DNA from: Harmothoe impar
Taxonomy: Eukaryota > Annelida > Polychaeta > Phyllodocida > Polynoidae
Assembly (NCBI GenBank): GCA_947462335.1
Contig: OX381708.1
Coordinates: 38,505,377 to 38,569,376 of the forward strand
DNA: 64,000 nucleotides
Direction: 5' to 3'
The notes beneath the pieces are model-generated. The model had not been told where the DNA came from, did not search any database, and was given only the letters and a program-made list of their open reading frames with translations. A program made the translations under genes and the position numbers. Each line of letters begins with the position of its first letter. Positions within the stretch are counted from its first letter, which is position 1. Below, one piece after another: positions 44,501 through 57,101 of this stretch.

Positions 44501-47500
44501 AACTCAATGGTTTACATTGCTATTTTTGTACTATGCAATAGTACATTTAATCATTAGATAGAATGCAACTCACCAAATATTTTACACGAGTGATGACATA
44601 GGACTTTATTGAGCAAGTACATACTATTTCTGTCAAATATCAGAATACAATTACTTGAACTTACCAATATTTTGCATACTCGGATGTTGTCTACATTGAA
44701 TGAAGCCTTCTGTGGCATCACGGATACTGAAACGACACAATACGCCCAATTAGTATTCCTAAACCAATAACGCAGAATTGAAACAGAAACAATACATAAT
44801 CAATAATCAGTATGGAAATACATATATAGACATTGTGAAGACAAGAACACTTTCATGAAACATTTATCGTGAATAAAACTTTTAAATGGGAATTGTACTT
44901 ACAACAGGCCTTGGTGATGAGTGGGGCGAGGAAGTCTTCGTTGCCATACTGCTTGCTCATAATGGACGACCGGATAACTTTCTGAACCTGTTCCTGGTTC
45001 CTTATGTCATCTACCTTTTCAACAACGACATCTGATAGGAGGAGATGTTTTAAAATGTGTAATTATTGTAAGGCAAATTTTTTTTTTCATGCAAGAAAAA
45101 AATTCATATATCCCTATCAGTTCCTACTAAAAGCATTACCAACGTTATTTAACAGGCGTATACTATTGGCTGGGATTGGCCTGAATTGACAACCATACAC
45201 GCATTACAATACAGGACTATATTATACAATGTAGTAATATCGACATCTCACCCTAATGCATATCGATAGTCAAAGTAACTTACCTGCTAACAGTTCATGA
45301 GCTTTTTTGAGTGCTAGGGTGTAACCTTCAATGACTTCTGTGACTGACAAACCCTGTTGGTTAAAACAGTAATTCAAGTTTATCTCGCTGTATACTTAAC
45401 ACACGATTAAATATTCATCAGGTGAGAATCGAATTCTAATATTTACAAACAGAATCATGGCTGAAGAAGCACAACAGCTGGGGCTACTTATTTATTTATT
45501 TTTATAAAAAAAAGAAAAGTGTTACGCTTACCATTCTTAGAAGAGATTCTGCGTTCTCGAGCAGGGCACCGGCAAATACGAGGACAAAGTTGGTGCAATC
45601 GCCACACTCTTGTTCCTGTTGTTGAGAAGCCATCACCAACAACTTGGCAGCTGGGTGCTGGACCTGTGAGGGTTAACCCAACATCGTTTTATTGTCATCA
45701 ATAGGTTATTGGGTGTAGTCATGGTCTCTTTTCAGCTAAAGTTTGCATTATCTATAATACAATTGTACAAACAAATGTCTCACCTCTAATTCCCGTAGAA
45801 TGGTGGCGGCATCGTTTGTCACAAACAGCTTTTCGAGGTGATTGATGACCATTTTGTTTTGTCCTGCACGAAAGAGATACAGACCAAATTAGTAAATTTG
45901 CCCTCGACAATATAAAAAGCTCATTAATTACAGGCAGTGAGGGCATCGTGGCGAGTGACTCTTAGTCTATGATGTATTGTATTGTCGGAAGCATTATCCA
46001 GTTGCTAAGACAGGGCAAAGAGTCTACATAGACAGCCTCCCACAGGTCATGTACGAGGAAAAGTCATCTTTTTGCTATTCCCTTTTTGTTATATGTGAAC
46101 TAGACCTCCAAACACTGCCTGTAACCCCTTTCCAGTCCCCTTATCAGGTGTGAGATCAGCTATACAAGGGCTACACGTAGCAGCTCCAAATTATATTTTA
46201 ATTGTGAGGTATCAATAATCAAACGCCTTACGAGACCTACTATTCCAACTGTACAAGATGATGGAATGTGAGATATCAATGTTCATATAAATGTTGATTC
46301 CCCAAGCGCATGTTTAAGAATGCGGGGTGCAATAAATATGTTCAATCAGACAGAACGAATAGTTCGATATGCTCACCATATGGTCCATAGGCTGACCTCG
46401 TTGTCTTTGCTAGTTCTTTGCATGCCTCAATGTTCCTGATGACGGCTTCCTCGAGACCACTGTAATGCTGTCAAATAGATAAACCATACATTTTATCCTG
46501 AAATTTTAAAACACCACATCTGCATGACAAGTGTGATCTTTATGTTTAGGATCTAACTGCATCCCCCGAACACCACAGGCAGGGCATTCTAGTGGATTTT
46601 GGTATATTTTATTTTATTTTTTACTTTTATTTTTTTTTGTTTCAACTTGGTCACATCATTTGCATGATTTTACGTGACTGCTGAACCTTTATTGAACAAA
46701 AATTAACTCCTTGACAAGTGCTCCGAATTAAGGATATGGGTAGAGACCCAGAATGTGCCATACACATTGATTGATATACATGTTCTATTTAAGAGAGTTG
46801 AGTGTATAGGGGTGAGAGAAAGTGCATAGTGTTTTACAGAATGCCTTTGTCAGGGGCAGCTGAGGAACAATTTGTGAGCAGAGATGAGCAGAGAAGTTTC
46901 AATGAGATGGAGGGCCCTTGCGGGAAGTATGTTCTGGCGGCGGTCAGGGTTTTTCATGACTTAGGTTTTGCGGTATTGGATCAATGGGTTTCTTAGGTTT
47001 CTGGACAGATAGTGTGTGGTACATGCCTGACTACTCATGTAGCTCAGGGAACGTGTTACTACTCTATTTAGGCAATGATCCGGCTACTCATGTAGCTCAG
47101 TCTACAACTGTGACTGGCCCTTTTTACACAGCCTAACCTTAGATGTATTTTCAACTTTTTAAGCTAGGAGTTCTATCTATAGCCTGGGGCACTAATCTAA
47201 CGACGTAACGTCCCCTCCCTTGGCCAGCCTGCACCTGAGCCAGATGATGTTTTTGGTAGCTCAATTAACCGAGCCCATTAAGGATAATTCAGGGAAACTA
47301 GTGGCGGAACCTTTAGAAATTGACTAACCCCACCTGGTGAACATTCCCAGAATCTTTGGAAATTCAGTGACTCTGCCTGGTGTGTGTTGGTTCAGGGCTA
47401 ATTTTTGAAAACTTTTACTAAGTTTCCCCAAGAGAGCCTTGAACCCTCAGCCCTTGGATTTAAAGACAGGCACTCTACTGACTGAGCTAACCAGGCAAGT

Positions 47501-49079
47501 ATCAGCATGGTTTATTGATGATAATAATCAATGGTTCATGACTATAGTATAGAATGTTCCATTTGGATGATATATGTTGGCTATTCTTTTCCTAAGTTAT
47601 CATAGAAATTATAATGATAGATAACCCATTCTGATATTTTGACATATAATTTTACAGTATGGATATGTCCCCAACTTTTTTTTTTTTTTTACAGTTTTCT
47701 ACAGTTAGAGCAGGTTAAGGTTATAGCATTTCGTCCCCCTGTACTGATATGTCCCCAACTTATAACTAAGTCTAGCAAGGAGTCCATACACCATTCTTGA
47801 CAAATGCCATGTCATTAGAACCAGGGATATTAAGAGGGCCGTGCCCTGCGCCATTTGACACATTCACATCTCTATGAAAATGGAGAAAATCTACCCTTGG
47901 TTATCAAAAAAGGCGCATTGGCAAAATTACTATCACTATTCCTGTGGAGGAGAACTCTTGTTATTTTCAATGTAAAGATGCACAAGCTGTTGAGAGCTGC
48001 AGCATCAATATGGCTCGGTCAATGACTTCCATATTTGGGTTGAGCATTGATTATATGTTGTAGATAGCTAGTTGTAGATGACATTTCTAAGACGTCATAA
48101 GGGGTTTCATACAATTTTGAGTCTACGATTTACCCTTAAAGTCCAGTAAGCTAACAAAGACCTCGTCTCCATGCTATGTCAACACATAATATGTGTTTGT
48201 CCATTTAATATCCTATTTAAACTTTTCTTCATGTTATAATAATACATGGTCACTGGTGAATGCTTAACGCCTTGTCTCTTTAATATAGAACATAAGTGAA
48301 CCACCCTAACTGTGAGTCTCTTGTTTCAACACGTACAGCCTAGATATCTTAAATGGATAGGCCCAGGGCTAGGCTGGAAAAGTAGCTGGCTAGGTCCTGG
48401 AATGGCTGGAAAAAGACATGGCTTTGTTTTGTAAACCTTCACAGATTGTGACAGAAGGCTTCAGATACAGGTTATCGTCTATGCCCTATTTTGTATTAGA
48501 TACAGATACTTAGTACATGTGGTATTAAATGCTTAGATTATCTACATAGTTAATATAGTCCCACTTTCTAACCAGGGGCCGGGCCTGGGGTAGGTACATG
48601 ACTCACGTCTGGACGAGTAGACAAAAGCTCAGTACAAGTTTAGGCCTAGGCCTAGCGACAGCAAAAGTGCCAAAACAGTTGTTTACCTGACCCACTTGAG
48701 ATGAAACTATCAACTGTCAGGGGTTATAATAGGTGTTATGTATATTGTTATACCCTACCTATAATGGTTAAGGTTTATTTTCGGGGATTTGAGAGCAATA
48801 TCTTCTATTTCAAGACTGAAACCACCCAGAATATTCTGGAAGACCGTGTTGAGGCATGATTCACAGAGTCCTGTCAAGTCACATGGCAACTGTCACCGGC
48901 ATCTGTCATCTTGATTTTCTCTGTAACAAAGCCACCAAAATGCATATGTATGGGCACACATTGTGGAGCACATCGTTAAGATTACATAAATATAAGTTTA
49001 TAAATATAAATGTACTTACTTTCGCTCCATCTTTTAACATTTGGGCAAAGCCCGGAGCTTTTGGTACGTGCATCGCCAT
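41579..49079 (-). CDS. CCT8: T-complex protein 1 subunit theta (CCT8), 16 exons, complete
   Basis: Encodes the theta subunit of the cytosolic TRiC/CCT chaperonin, which folds actin, tubulin and WD-repeat proteins with ATP. Exons (minus strand): 49079-49020, 46467-46377, 45863-45784, 45663-45532, 45353-45284, 45031-44903, 44726-44665, 44454-44245, 43816-43643, 43440-43353, 43089-42974, 42836-42765, 42570-42478, 42308-42237, 41978-41859, 41647-41579. All introns are GT-AG and all phases join, giving 545 residues against about 548 in human. Theta-specific sequence is clear: start MAMHVPKAPGFAQMLKDGAK, SIMSKQYGNEDFL, FNVDNIRVCKIL, TETKGTVLI, SKWDLRRLC, DDVERAVDDGVNTFKALTR, GATEIELAK, VDQIIMAKQAGGPKPP and the acidic end NWDDD. 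The nucleotide-binding GDGT motif reads GDCT (Cys100). It is divergently paired with MACO1. Intron 1 is the largest (2.55 kb) and carries a tRNA-derived repeat. Confidence 0.97.
46468..49019 (-). other. CCT8 intron 1
   Basis: The 2.55-kb intron holds a tRNA-derived repeat at about 47220-47498 and otherwise AT-rich DNA. No nested gene is supported; a 64-codon + frame at 46802 shows no domain. Confidence 0.8.
47220..47498 (-). mobile_element. tRNA-Lys-like SINE in CCT8 intron 1
   Basis: The minus-strand head, 47498 to about 47424, reads GCCTGGTTAGCTCAGTCAGT (A box), a TGTCTTTAAATCC anticodon-arm-like part and GAGGGTTCAAGGCTC (B box), close to a tRNA-Lys. The following body includes GTTTCCCTGAATTATCC-like text and ends at about 47220. 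The tRNA part has mismatched arms and is followed by unrelated sequence, which favours a SINE over a functional tRNA gene. Body limits are approximate. Confidence 0.6.
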
Positions 49080-49299
49080 CTTGCTTCTTGTGTGTGTATC
49101 CCAGAGGGCAGTGCGCTGGCCTCGTTTTCGATGTCGTCGGAAGTGTCAAACGAAAGCGAGCACTTGGCGCATGTCAGGAATTCACACATGAAGAAAACAC
49201 AAAAGGAAGGAGAGTTGTATTTTCGTTGAAAATACATCTAATAACTATCTTGATCCGCTGAATATTGGAGTGTTCGAGAAACTAAGGGGTCTCAAGAAT
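49080..49299. promoter_or_regulatory. Bidirectional CCT8/MACO1 promoter region
   Basis: Only 220 bp separate the two start codons, so both 5' untranslated regions and the core promoter lie here or in unseen upstream exons. Seen motifs are CGGAAGTG (ETS/GABP-type, 49138-49145) and TTCGAGAA (a minimal heat-shock element, TTC-nn-GAA, 49273-49280). No TATA box is evident. Function is inference from spacing and motifs. Confidence 0.65.
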
Positions 49300-52200
49300 A
49301 TGAAGAGGCGAAATGCCGAATGCGGCAAGCTACGGCGCCCACTTAAACGGAGCAAAATTACGGAAGGCATCTATGGAAGGTAAGTTTGGAGATCTGCAAT
49401 ATGGCAGGATAACAAATTGACGTTTTACTCGCTCAGATACACCGGTTAGCTGCAAAATAGTACGTGGTTGAACAAAATAATAGTATGCATTATATAATAG
49501 TTGCTTTGTTTTGACGTATGGTTTGGTGATCATGGTTCAGTATGAGCAGGAAGACGGGCACTGTTGCATTGTCATCTTGGCAGCTGAGCGACTTCATAAT
49601 CACAACTGAGCCTGGCTGAGGAGCATCTCCAGGTTGGCCTGCTCTTGTCTTCAGTTCAGGGAGACAGGCAGAGTCGGCATCATCATGCACAGCCTCTTAG
49701 AGCTATGAAGAGACAATACTAGATATATTGACACACCCGCCTGCAGACATGTACTATGGATATGATGTTAATAACGCTATTGTTGTTCTATTACTTCTAT
49801 GTGTATTGAATCAGAATGGCTGGCTGTATATTCCCATAATATTTACACTTACACTCAGTTACAGTGGGGGGGGGGGGGGGGGGGGGTCCCCATGTCGCAT
49901 GTCGATTTTAAGAAATGACCATGTCACTAAGGAAAAAGCCATGTCACTGAGGCATTCATACATGGGGGAATTTAGGCAAATTTTGAACCTACAGGGCCAA
50001 CATTTAAAGAAAAAGTTGGTTATTAAACCTACTGTACTCCAAATGAGGTATCTTTTCTAAATGTCACTAAGGTCTAAGCCCCATGTCGCATGTCGATTTT
50101 AAGAAATGGCCATGTAGATTTTAAGAAATGGCCATGTCGCCATGTCGAATTTAGGTGTCTATAGTATAACTATTACAGTGGCAGTTGCCATTAGCCTAGG
50201 CATAGCCCTATTTACAGGAGAGAATACAATAGGCCTATCAGCTGATGCGATGGCCTCGGCTGATCCAGCGAGATAAAGTACCCTAACCCTATACCCCATG
50301 GCTGATCCTATCAGTATCATCGCCTCAGCTGATCCTATCTTCTCATCATTAGGTCTAGAATGGGAAAACGGTCCTTTTGACATTTCATGTAATTGACATC
50401 TCATTCTCAACAAAACTGTTAACAATAAAACTGTTGTCAACTGGCTGACTATAGAACAGTAGTGTACAGTAGTCTGAAGCTGAGTCGATGACATTTTGTG
50501 TTGATGCTCCAGATTTTTTTCATATTGTGTTTGTGCCCCCACAAAAGGGCCACTAAGTACTATGACTGAGCCGGGCGATACTGTAAATGCTCTATTATAC
50601 ATGTATGTCATATCCAAACAAACAAGAAGTGGCACTGACAGTTAGTGTTATATGTTGAGATACCATCTAACCCATTTCACAGTGACAGTTAATTATGCAC
50701 CTGGCGCCGTGCGGTAATATAATCCACACATTTCACACCTGTGTGTCAGGTACCCTGGTCAGTGTAAAGCCAGTGTGCAAAGTTATCATACATAGAAATC
50801 ATTGAGAAATATATATTCAAACTATCGACTGTATAGTTCAGCGTTTTCCCAACGCTGAACTCTACATTCATGGGTCCAGGTGGAATTATGAGATAACATG
50901 TTTTAAATCTATAAATTTCCGAGACTGCCCTATAGTTTATTGAAACACAACACAGGAGAACTATCAATCATTTATATATTCAACTATATATTTCTCGCCT
51001 ATGTAAGTACAGGATTTTTGACTCAAATGATTTACCTCAAAGCTACAGTATTACTGATATTATCTTCAGACAAATCCTAAGGACCAAGGTGAGGAAATCA
51101 ACGAACACCATCAAGGATATCATGCCTTCTTAGCTACACCAAAAACAATTTAATGCCTGTTAATGATGCCTTTGCATATTACCCAATTCAATTGAAGAAT
51201 CTTCAAATTTTTATTGCAACCGGGCGACGCCATGGTCCGAGTTGTCCGATTACAACACCACATTTTAACTCTTTTCCACGTGTATTACTGAAACAATGTT
51301 TGCATGAATAGACTCCAACATATTCATACACATTGTATAATAAAGGTAGGAAATACAATGTGGTTAGTCAGGAATTATCCAATTAGTTAAGCATTAGACT
51401 AGTGACATGTGTATAAATTGTCCATGGACCATGTGTCGTTTAGCTGACAAAATTGTACTAGTTAATGAATCCTGACATCAAATCGGTGATTTAGAATACT
51501 TACAACGACAATCAATGTACTACGCCGTTGTTTCGTTTTAGTATACAATACATGGAGTGATGGGCAAAATAGCAGTACGCGACTAGATCTATAGTTTCTG
51601 ATGGTCAGTACCAGCATAGTCTGGTTTCATGCTGGGGACATAGATCAACAGACCCCGATCAACAAAATGATTCATACATTTTACCTGAATATGTATCCGT
51701 CAAATTTGTTTGTCCTGGCTTGTTTTAAACATTATTGAAATTGGTGATACAATAGTTATTGTATATCCTATTATACCGGGGGCCTTATACTGTACCAGTG
51801 TCGCCTTCAGTACCTACTGAAACCTTTCAATCGGACAAATGTATATACTCTCTAATCTGATTTTCATTTTGCATGGTCTAATATTTTGATATGTCAGTCA
51901 GATTGACATACATCATTCAACATGCGATCCGATATGCATTTCAACAGGCTTTAATTTTACAGATATTGAAAGATACTATATCCGCAAAATTAAGGCTTGC
52001 TCCATCCGGGTATAATATCGTATATTATAGGTGTAATAAGGGTAGACATTCACGAGTAGCTATTATAAGTAGGTTATCTAAAGGGACATAACCAAAGAAG
52101 ATAAGAAGAACGATATCAGACACGAATGTGGCGCTATTAGTAATTTTCTATCAGCATAACTTGCACATAAGAGCTCAAGTATTTCCGTTCCTTTAACCTT

Positions 52201-54458
52201 ACAGACACCCGCTGTTTACCTAGCCATATAAGCTCTAGATAAGTAAATGCGTATGTGTGGTCGCTGGTAGTGTTGCATAGTGTTGGGAAACACCACAGCA
52301 GGTAGGAAGCAGCGGGTCCTGCATAATAGCCAGAGAGATGTGGCAATACCACCTTAGGCTGGCACTGGAAGCAAGGGTGTACTGTACAGCTCCACATTAA
52401 AAATACCAATTGTTGAAGGCTATCACCAAAGTAATTTTCATACTGCTGCCACTTGTCCTTTCACACTTGACGTGATTTTTCCTGTGGCATTTTATTTACA
52501 ATACACACCGTCCATAGCTCTCACATTTCAAAGTACGGTATTAATAAACACATTTACTATAATATTAAAGAACACACTCCCTTTTTGGTAGTAATTTAAA
52601 CTAAAGTAGAAGTGACCAAAAATCGTTGTGCTCAATTTAACTTTTACTCCTAGGCTACGCAGTAAGGCAATAGGTGTCAGTATATGCATCAAATTCAATG
52701 CCATGTAAATTCCGTGAAGATGGTTCAGTAGCTGGGTCATTCACTTCTCGGCTGTTTTTTTGCTAGTCTAGAGTCAAAGGGTCTCAGTTTTTTTTCTCAG
52801 ATCGGCTCAGACGAGCTCAGACGAAGTAGCAATTATTACTACTTACTACCAATATATATATATACTTATCAAATATATACGATATTATATAAGTATCGGT
52901 GCATTGAATTAGTATTGATGGAACATATTGTGACTCATCTCAATGGGACTAAAGCCAAAGAACGTGTCATAGAGCCATGGCGAGAAACAGCTGAACCTTG
53001 TAAATAACAAGAAGGTCTATGATACCTGATGATTTGTCGACAGATGTCAGAAGATACTGTTCAAGGAGCCTCCAGTAGTAGCCTACATGGCAGGTAGATA
53101 GGCACTTCACTTGGCATTTGATACTAAGGTGTCAGATGGAGCTGTCAAAACTGCTTTTTAAAAGGTTGTCTCGGAAACCAATACCTGTAGTTGCCATTCA
53201 GCCACACCCGACTTTGGGCCGATCCTATAAGCCGCGCTGGCGATATGATTTGCGTACTAGCCGTGGCCTACACGTGAGGTTTTACAGTAAGAGCTATTTA
53301 TATGTAACCATAGAAACTGTTGTGATGAAACCATACATGACTGTTGCCTAGCAATGCTGTTCTGATGACACCACAACCCACCACTAGACCACATGAAATG
53401 AAATATTACCGGAAATTGATTCCTGGGTGTTTATGGCTTTCTGTTGCGTCACTGGATAAATCTTCCAGGAATACTTGTCTGTTTTGATATAAATTTATAA
53501 CTATTTCGGGAAGAATATGGAGTTTTAAGGCACATTGTAACTTTCTTCGTACATGTAGTCAAACTCCATGTTGTATCTTGTATCCCCTGCCAGGAGAGTA
53601 TAATAAATCCAGCAATGGAAACACACAACTAACTAGGGAGACATGTATGATCCAGAGTTCCTCACTTTCCCTAGGGTTAAAAGACAAAAAAACACTACAA
53701 ATTTCCTAATTAAGAATCCGATACGAGGGAAAAGCCAAGGATATATTTTTTTTGGTTGGCTACATCGTCCTTAGATTGGCCACATCGCTGACATAGATGC
53801 TTTCTTGGAAGGCTGTTGGTTGTAGGCAGCATAGTTTATGGGGTGGGGGATGTCAGTGAGGTGTTCATGGCCTAGTAGTATCTTATCATCAAGGTCGGGT
53901 AGGGGTGTGTTGTTATGAGAGAAGGGACCTGGAGTGGTGTGGACCCTCCGATGGCCTGCCGCCAACTCCACTTCTCCTGCCGCTATGTGCTGGTCTGTAT
54001 GGAGTCTATATGTAGACCTCTCTCTGCCTCCTCTGGGACTATCGTATTGAATGACCCCTCAGTCCTGTCATTCTTCATTTAGGCCGTGACCAAGTAATAC
54101 AAGTAAAATCGTGGCCAAGTTATACACGAGAAGGGCACCGCAAGGGATGGACAACCATGTTTGGGACTAGGGACGACTGTGAGTCCCACCAACGTTCAGC
54201 TGCCAAATAGAAAGGATGACTCGCGACCCTGGCGCGGGGGCTCCTTTCTGCATGGCTGCTCACATTTATCTGGTATCATCTTAATGTCTAATGTTATTCT
54301 GTGTTGTGTCTTGCAGCACATTCCTGTACGTCAAGTTCCTGATGGTGTGGGCGCTGGTGCTGATGGCCGACTTCATACTGGAGTTCCGATTCGAGTACCT
54401 GTGGCCTTTCTGGCTGCTGGTACGCAGTGTTTACGACTCCTTCAAGTTCCAGGGACTG
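49300..54458 (+). CDS. MACO1: Macoilin (MACO1/TMEM57), exons 1-2, partial
   Basis: Macoilin is a multi-pass ER membrane protein with C-terminal coiled coils, important in neuronal excitability. Exon 1 (49300-49379) encodes MKRRNAECGKLRRPLKRSK and ITEGIYG; exon 2 (54317-54458) follows with TFLYVKFLMVWALVLMADF, ILEFRFEYLWPFWLLVRS and VYDSFKFQGL. The codon split across the intron (AG plus C) gives Ser, with clean GTAAGT donor and TTGCAG acceptor. This is the conserved macoilin N-terminus including the first membrane segment and the FEYLWPFW block. Exon 2 ends in phase 0 at a GTAAGT. The next exons (further membrane segments, coiled coil) were not found before 64000, so intron 2 exceeds 9.5 kb. 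It shares a promoter region with CCT8. Confidence 0.95.
49380..54316 (+). other. MACO1 intron 1
   Basis: A 4.94-kb intron. Contents seen: a G-run at about 49866-49886 followed by repeated ATGTCGATTTTAAGAAATG words (49900-50155), a perfect 11-bp hairpin at 50835-50861, a TA-repeat near 52850, and copy 2 of a dispersed repeat at 53203-53260. No nested gene is supported. Confidence 0.75.
53203..53265. repeat. Dispersed repeat, copy 2
   Basis: GACTTTGGGCCGATCCTATA and neighbours match 15820-15880 in the same orientation. Confidence 0.6.
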
Positions 54459-54590
54459 GTAAGTTCACCTCATTTGAGAAGACAATACAAATAAGCACAT
54501 CTTTTATGTCCTTGAAGGTTGGCCCACTTCGGACTGTCGTCATATGGGTCCCCCCCTGAGGTCGGAAAGTCGCCGAAATTAAGGGGTCCA

Positions 54591-54960
54591 CAGGGGTAGA
54601 CCCAAACCTTTTCAGCCATGGGCCACCCGGGCCTGTAGCCTCAGAAATGCACGGGCCCGGACCTAAAACTGTGGGCCCAGAATATATATTTTACTTTTCT
54701 TAAAGAGAAAACGATATATATCTATGATCAAGATAGATTCAGACTGTACTAGAATGGCTGGCTGGATCGTGATTTCCCCTTTCCAACGATATATAACATG
54801 ACTACTAGTATATTGATAAAGATATATTCTCCTCAAAGTTTCCCCTTGCATTCCTGTGGGCCACCCGGGCCCATAGGAAGGTAACTCTTCAGAAAACTGC
54901 GGGCCCGGACCCAAAACTACGGGCCATTGGCTCCCGGGCCAGCGTTAGTGTCTACCCCTG
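54591..54960. mobile_element. 370-bp hAT-like MITE (CAGGGGTAGAC ends)
   Basis: It starts CAGGGGTAGACCCAAACC and its reverse-complemented right end reads CAGGGGTAGACACTAACG. Flanks share GGGTCCA, consistent with an 8-bp hAT duplication with slight decay. The interior has GGGCCCGGACC and GGCCACCCGGGCC repeats. It lies inside an older repeat (54510-55100) with recurring AAGTCGC words, in MACO1 intron 2. Confidence 0.75.
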
Positions 54961-56845
54961 GGTCCAGGTCACAAAGTCGCTTTTTTGGAACCTTTAACCT
55001 ATTGTCTATTTTGTCCAAAAGTCGCAAGGTCACTTTTATTATTGCCTTAGGTCGAAAGTCGCCTCCAAAACGGCCCAGGTCGCCAGGTCGCTTTTGACCC
55101 ATCTGCATCCACATGTATATATCTGGGGTGTTATCATAGTAACAGAGGCAGTCTTGGGATTGTCTCTTAAGTCTGTTCAATTACAGTGAAGTCTATCTAG
55201 GAATCCTAAAACAACTACCGGTATACAGACCAATGTTGAATAAAGACCCTGTAGCCTATATTTGGTGTTAAAATGATACATACCGTCCCTATTTCATGGA
55301 CTCATAAGAATGTACAGTACACGTTGAAATAAGAACTCGAATGTCTTACAGCTGTGATAAGTGCTATTTTGCATTGGTTGGATTTTGCTGGTAAGTCACA
55401 TATATCGGTCTTAGAATTATATAACCAAATCATACATATTATCGATGCATAGCACACGACTGCGAGTGTACTCATTTTGACAAATATCTAAAACAGGTGT
55501 AAGACTACGTTAATCATGTCTAATTTAGTAATCATCAGCTTCACCCACCGCTAATTGATGCAATATGCTGTATATAACAGGTAGCAATGTAGTGTCCAGG
55601 TTCTCAGCTGCTCCTACTTCCTCCTCCTATTAAACTAGAATGGAGCATCTCCGAGGAACAAGGGGAGGGGGGTAATTAACACGGCTTATGTCAGCTAATT
55701 CTGTTATAAGAGAAGCCCTGACGTGAGTTTGTGCCCAGCAGGTATTGTCCAGCTGATGCAGCTGTGTTGCAGGACAACAGGTGAGGCTGACACCAGCGAA
55801 TCACACTAACCTAGCTAGGTTGCGTCACTGTAATACCCGTGTGTGTTGCGGGGTAGGAGGGGGAGGGGAGGGGGGGGGGTACTTGGTACGTTGGGAGACT
55901 GTCTGTACTACCGATGGAAGTCCAGTGTTGGTGAGCGTCAGGCAGTATTTGAGCTTGATGATATTTGCTACCTGCTAAAGCACAGTCTAAGGCACCACTA
56001 AGGAAACGCCTAAGGGGTGGGAGCAGGAGGTCTTTTGGTTTAGTGATGAAACCCCGGTCATACTATTCAATAGACTTACTTGTCCAAGATAGTAACCTCA
56101 ATTATGGACGTTCGCTATTTAAAAGGCAATACATTAATTTGACCCATGGTTTACTTTCTTTATAACTAATTCAATGCTGAAGAAAATACAGTTTCTGTGT
56201 CATGACTTCAGATAATATTGTCTGGTAGCAGCCTGGGGTAGCAGCTAGTAACCGCGTTATTCGCCAGACGTCAAATCAGTACTGAGATAGGGTCAGGTCT
56301 AAGTAGAGCCAAGTTGACATATAGTATTACTCTCGGAGTCGGACATAAGTCGCCTTTAATCATCAATCGATTTATTTGGACATTTAAAGGCTATTATTTG
56401 TGTCACATTGATCTCTCCCACGAAGAGAAATGGTCAAAATTGCAACTGCTATCATTACATTCATGAATTGCATAGCTATAGCCAGTGAATTCCGTGCAGA
56501 TTTCATATAACTACTTAATCCTGAAAACGAGGTTTATTTCCAGGGTTAAAACAGGTTTATTCAACGTTAAACGGGTTATCACATACTCTCCCTACTATCT
56601 GCCCTTCTAGTATGCTGTGTACAGCTGTGTGAGTGGGGTCATCTTCTCCCAGGCTTGATTGTAGGAAGGAGGAAGCTGTCACTTTGGGTTTCTCAGGGCC
56701 AGTATATGACTGAGTCTACACCAAGATAAGGGTTTACAAATAAACAGTCACTATCTTGCCATATCGGGGAGAAAAAGAACTTCTATGCTGCGTACATAAC
56801 AACGAGCCCATCCGGATATAATGGTGTTGGTATTAGGATATGATA

Positions 56846-57101
56846 GGGCCCCAGACAGGTAACATTAACCAATTGACATGAGCCTAGTGACAAAGGACAA
56901 GACCTATTTCATAGAATCGACAAATGACATGGGCATTCCTTAAAATCGACAAGTGACATTAGGGCTGGTGACTTTTTATTAAAGTGTCAGTGACAAGGGA
57001 CAAGACCCATTTCTTAAAATCGACAAGAGACATTGGCATTTCTTAAAATCGACAAGTGACACACCAACCCCCCCCCCCCCCCCCCCCCCCGTCTGGGGCC
57101 C
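56846..57101. mobile_element. MITE-like repeat with GGGCCCCAGAC ends
   Basis: The left end GGGCCCCAGACAGG and the reverse complement of the right end GGGCCCCAGACGGGG match. The interior repeats TTAAAATCGACAAGTGACA four times with variation and ends in a C-run of about 24. Reverse-complemented words of the same kind occur at 49900-50155. Target duplication is not clear. Confidence 0.6.

Noticed and set aside
50159..50635. 158-codon minus frame in MACO1 intron 1
   Set aside because: Repetitive GCTGATCC words, no recognised domain, no splice support.
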